DNA of 64,000 nt from the NCBI RefSeq assembly GCF_014202645.1, contig NZ_JACHHG010000001.1:248001-312000 (forward strand), written 5' to 3'. This stretch comes from Deinobacterium chartae. Lineage in GTDB: Bacteria > Deinococcota > Deinococci > Deinococcales > Deinococcaceae. The position numbers and the translations under genes were made by a program. Positions 63,887-64,000 of this stretch are shown here, piece by piece. The stretch's first letter is position 1, and every line of letters begins with the position of its first letter. The notes beneath the pieces are model-generated. The model was not told the origin of the DNA. It made no database searches and worked only from the letters and a program-made list of their open reading frames with translations.

Positions 63887-64000
63887 GCGCTCACCTCGGG
63901 CATCAGTTCCCAGGTGTCGGCCTGCGCGCGGTAACGCTGACCGCTGACCTCGAGGGGGGCCTGGGAGAGCAGCCAGGTCCAAAACGGCAGGGTCACCTCG
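63883..64000 (-). CDS. partial CDS, C-terminal end, unrecognised
   Basis: The last 38 residues (WTWLLSQAPLEVSGQRYRAQ, then ADTWELMPEVSA) run to the TGA at 63883-63885, overlapping the QueA-like GTG by 4 bases. The rest lies beyond the window edge. No family can be named from this short end. Confidence 0.6.
   Translation of the reverse strand, partial: EVTLPFWTWLLSQAPLEVSGQRYRAQADTWELMPEVSA

Overview
The window reads as a high-GC chromosome segment from the Deinococcota, probably the Deinococcaceae or a close relative such as Deinobacterium. This is inferred from gene content, not from a database search. The pointers are a single-stranded DNA-binding protein with two OB folds in one chain, a DUF3084 coiled-coil protein beside an LptB-type ATPase, a TilS-TadA fusion, BshA (bacillithiol synthesis), and about twenty genes whose start codon lies only 5 to 8 nt after a TANNNT -10 box. 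Such leaderless promoters are common in Deinococcus. The octamer CCTCGAGG recurs throughout. I see no insertion sequences, prophage, CRISPR array or rRNA; there is one tRNA.

Layout. 1-7145: the end of a WYL regulator, a small membrane protein, DUF3084/lptB, then deoB, an NTF2-like gene, an unknown gene and hisD, tightly packed. 7490-17384: a pentose operon with a promoter and operator, a ROK repressor (XylR-like), an ABC sugar importer (ATPase, permease, binding protein), a TIM-barrel sugar isomerase, a Gfo/Idh/MocA dehydrogenase, xylA and xylB. 17413-20451: a small membrane protein, kynA, a decayed histidine-kinase fragment and an intact OmpR-type response regulator. 20639-23373: an RluA-like protein with Gly in place of the catalytic Asp, and trehalose synthase.

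23454-29548 is the most unusual block: an alpha/beta hydrolase, a KefB-type cation:proton antiporter carrying a C-terminal UBP (ubiquitin-protease-type) zinc finger, a histidine kinase with a cyclic-nucleotide-binding domain, and a response-regulator/thioredoxin-reductase-like fusion without the CxxC pair. The genes are packed or overlapping and look like one signalling and transport module.

29559-41994 is mostly housekeeping: bshA, a DegV protein, rpsT, a MATE pump, recX, tRNA-Pro(CGG), the tilS-tadA fusion, a peroxiredoxin, a lipoprotein, a guanine-deaminase-like protein, an SDR enzyme and an RlmI-like methyltransferase. 42013-51337: small membrane or secreted proteins, an FMN hydroxyacid oxidase, ssb with a possible RDRM operator, a nucleotidyltransferase-like/phosphoesterase pair, a possible PD-(D/E)XK protein, an FAD monooxygenase/TetR operon with a clear palindromic operator, and a LysM/M23 endopeptidase. 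51638-63886: copper-related copCD, two NarL-type two-component systems, a potassium/proton antiporter, a TetR/hydrolase pair, an MBL-fold hydrolase and a QueA-like protein.

Leaderless genes, 1- to 4-base gene overlaps and short intergenic gaps dominate. Clear sigma-70-type promoters (TTGAC-like, 17-bp spacer, TANNNT) precede the xyl operon, the tRNA, the FAD monooxygenase operon and the second TetR gene; at the xyl and monooxygenase promoters an inverted repeat abuts the -10 box.
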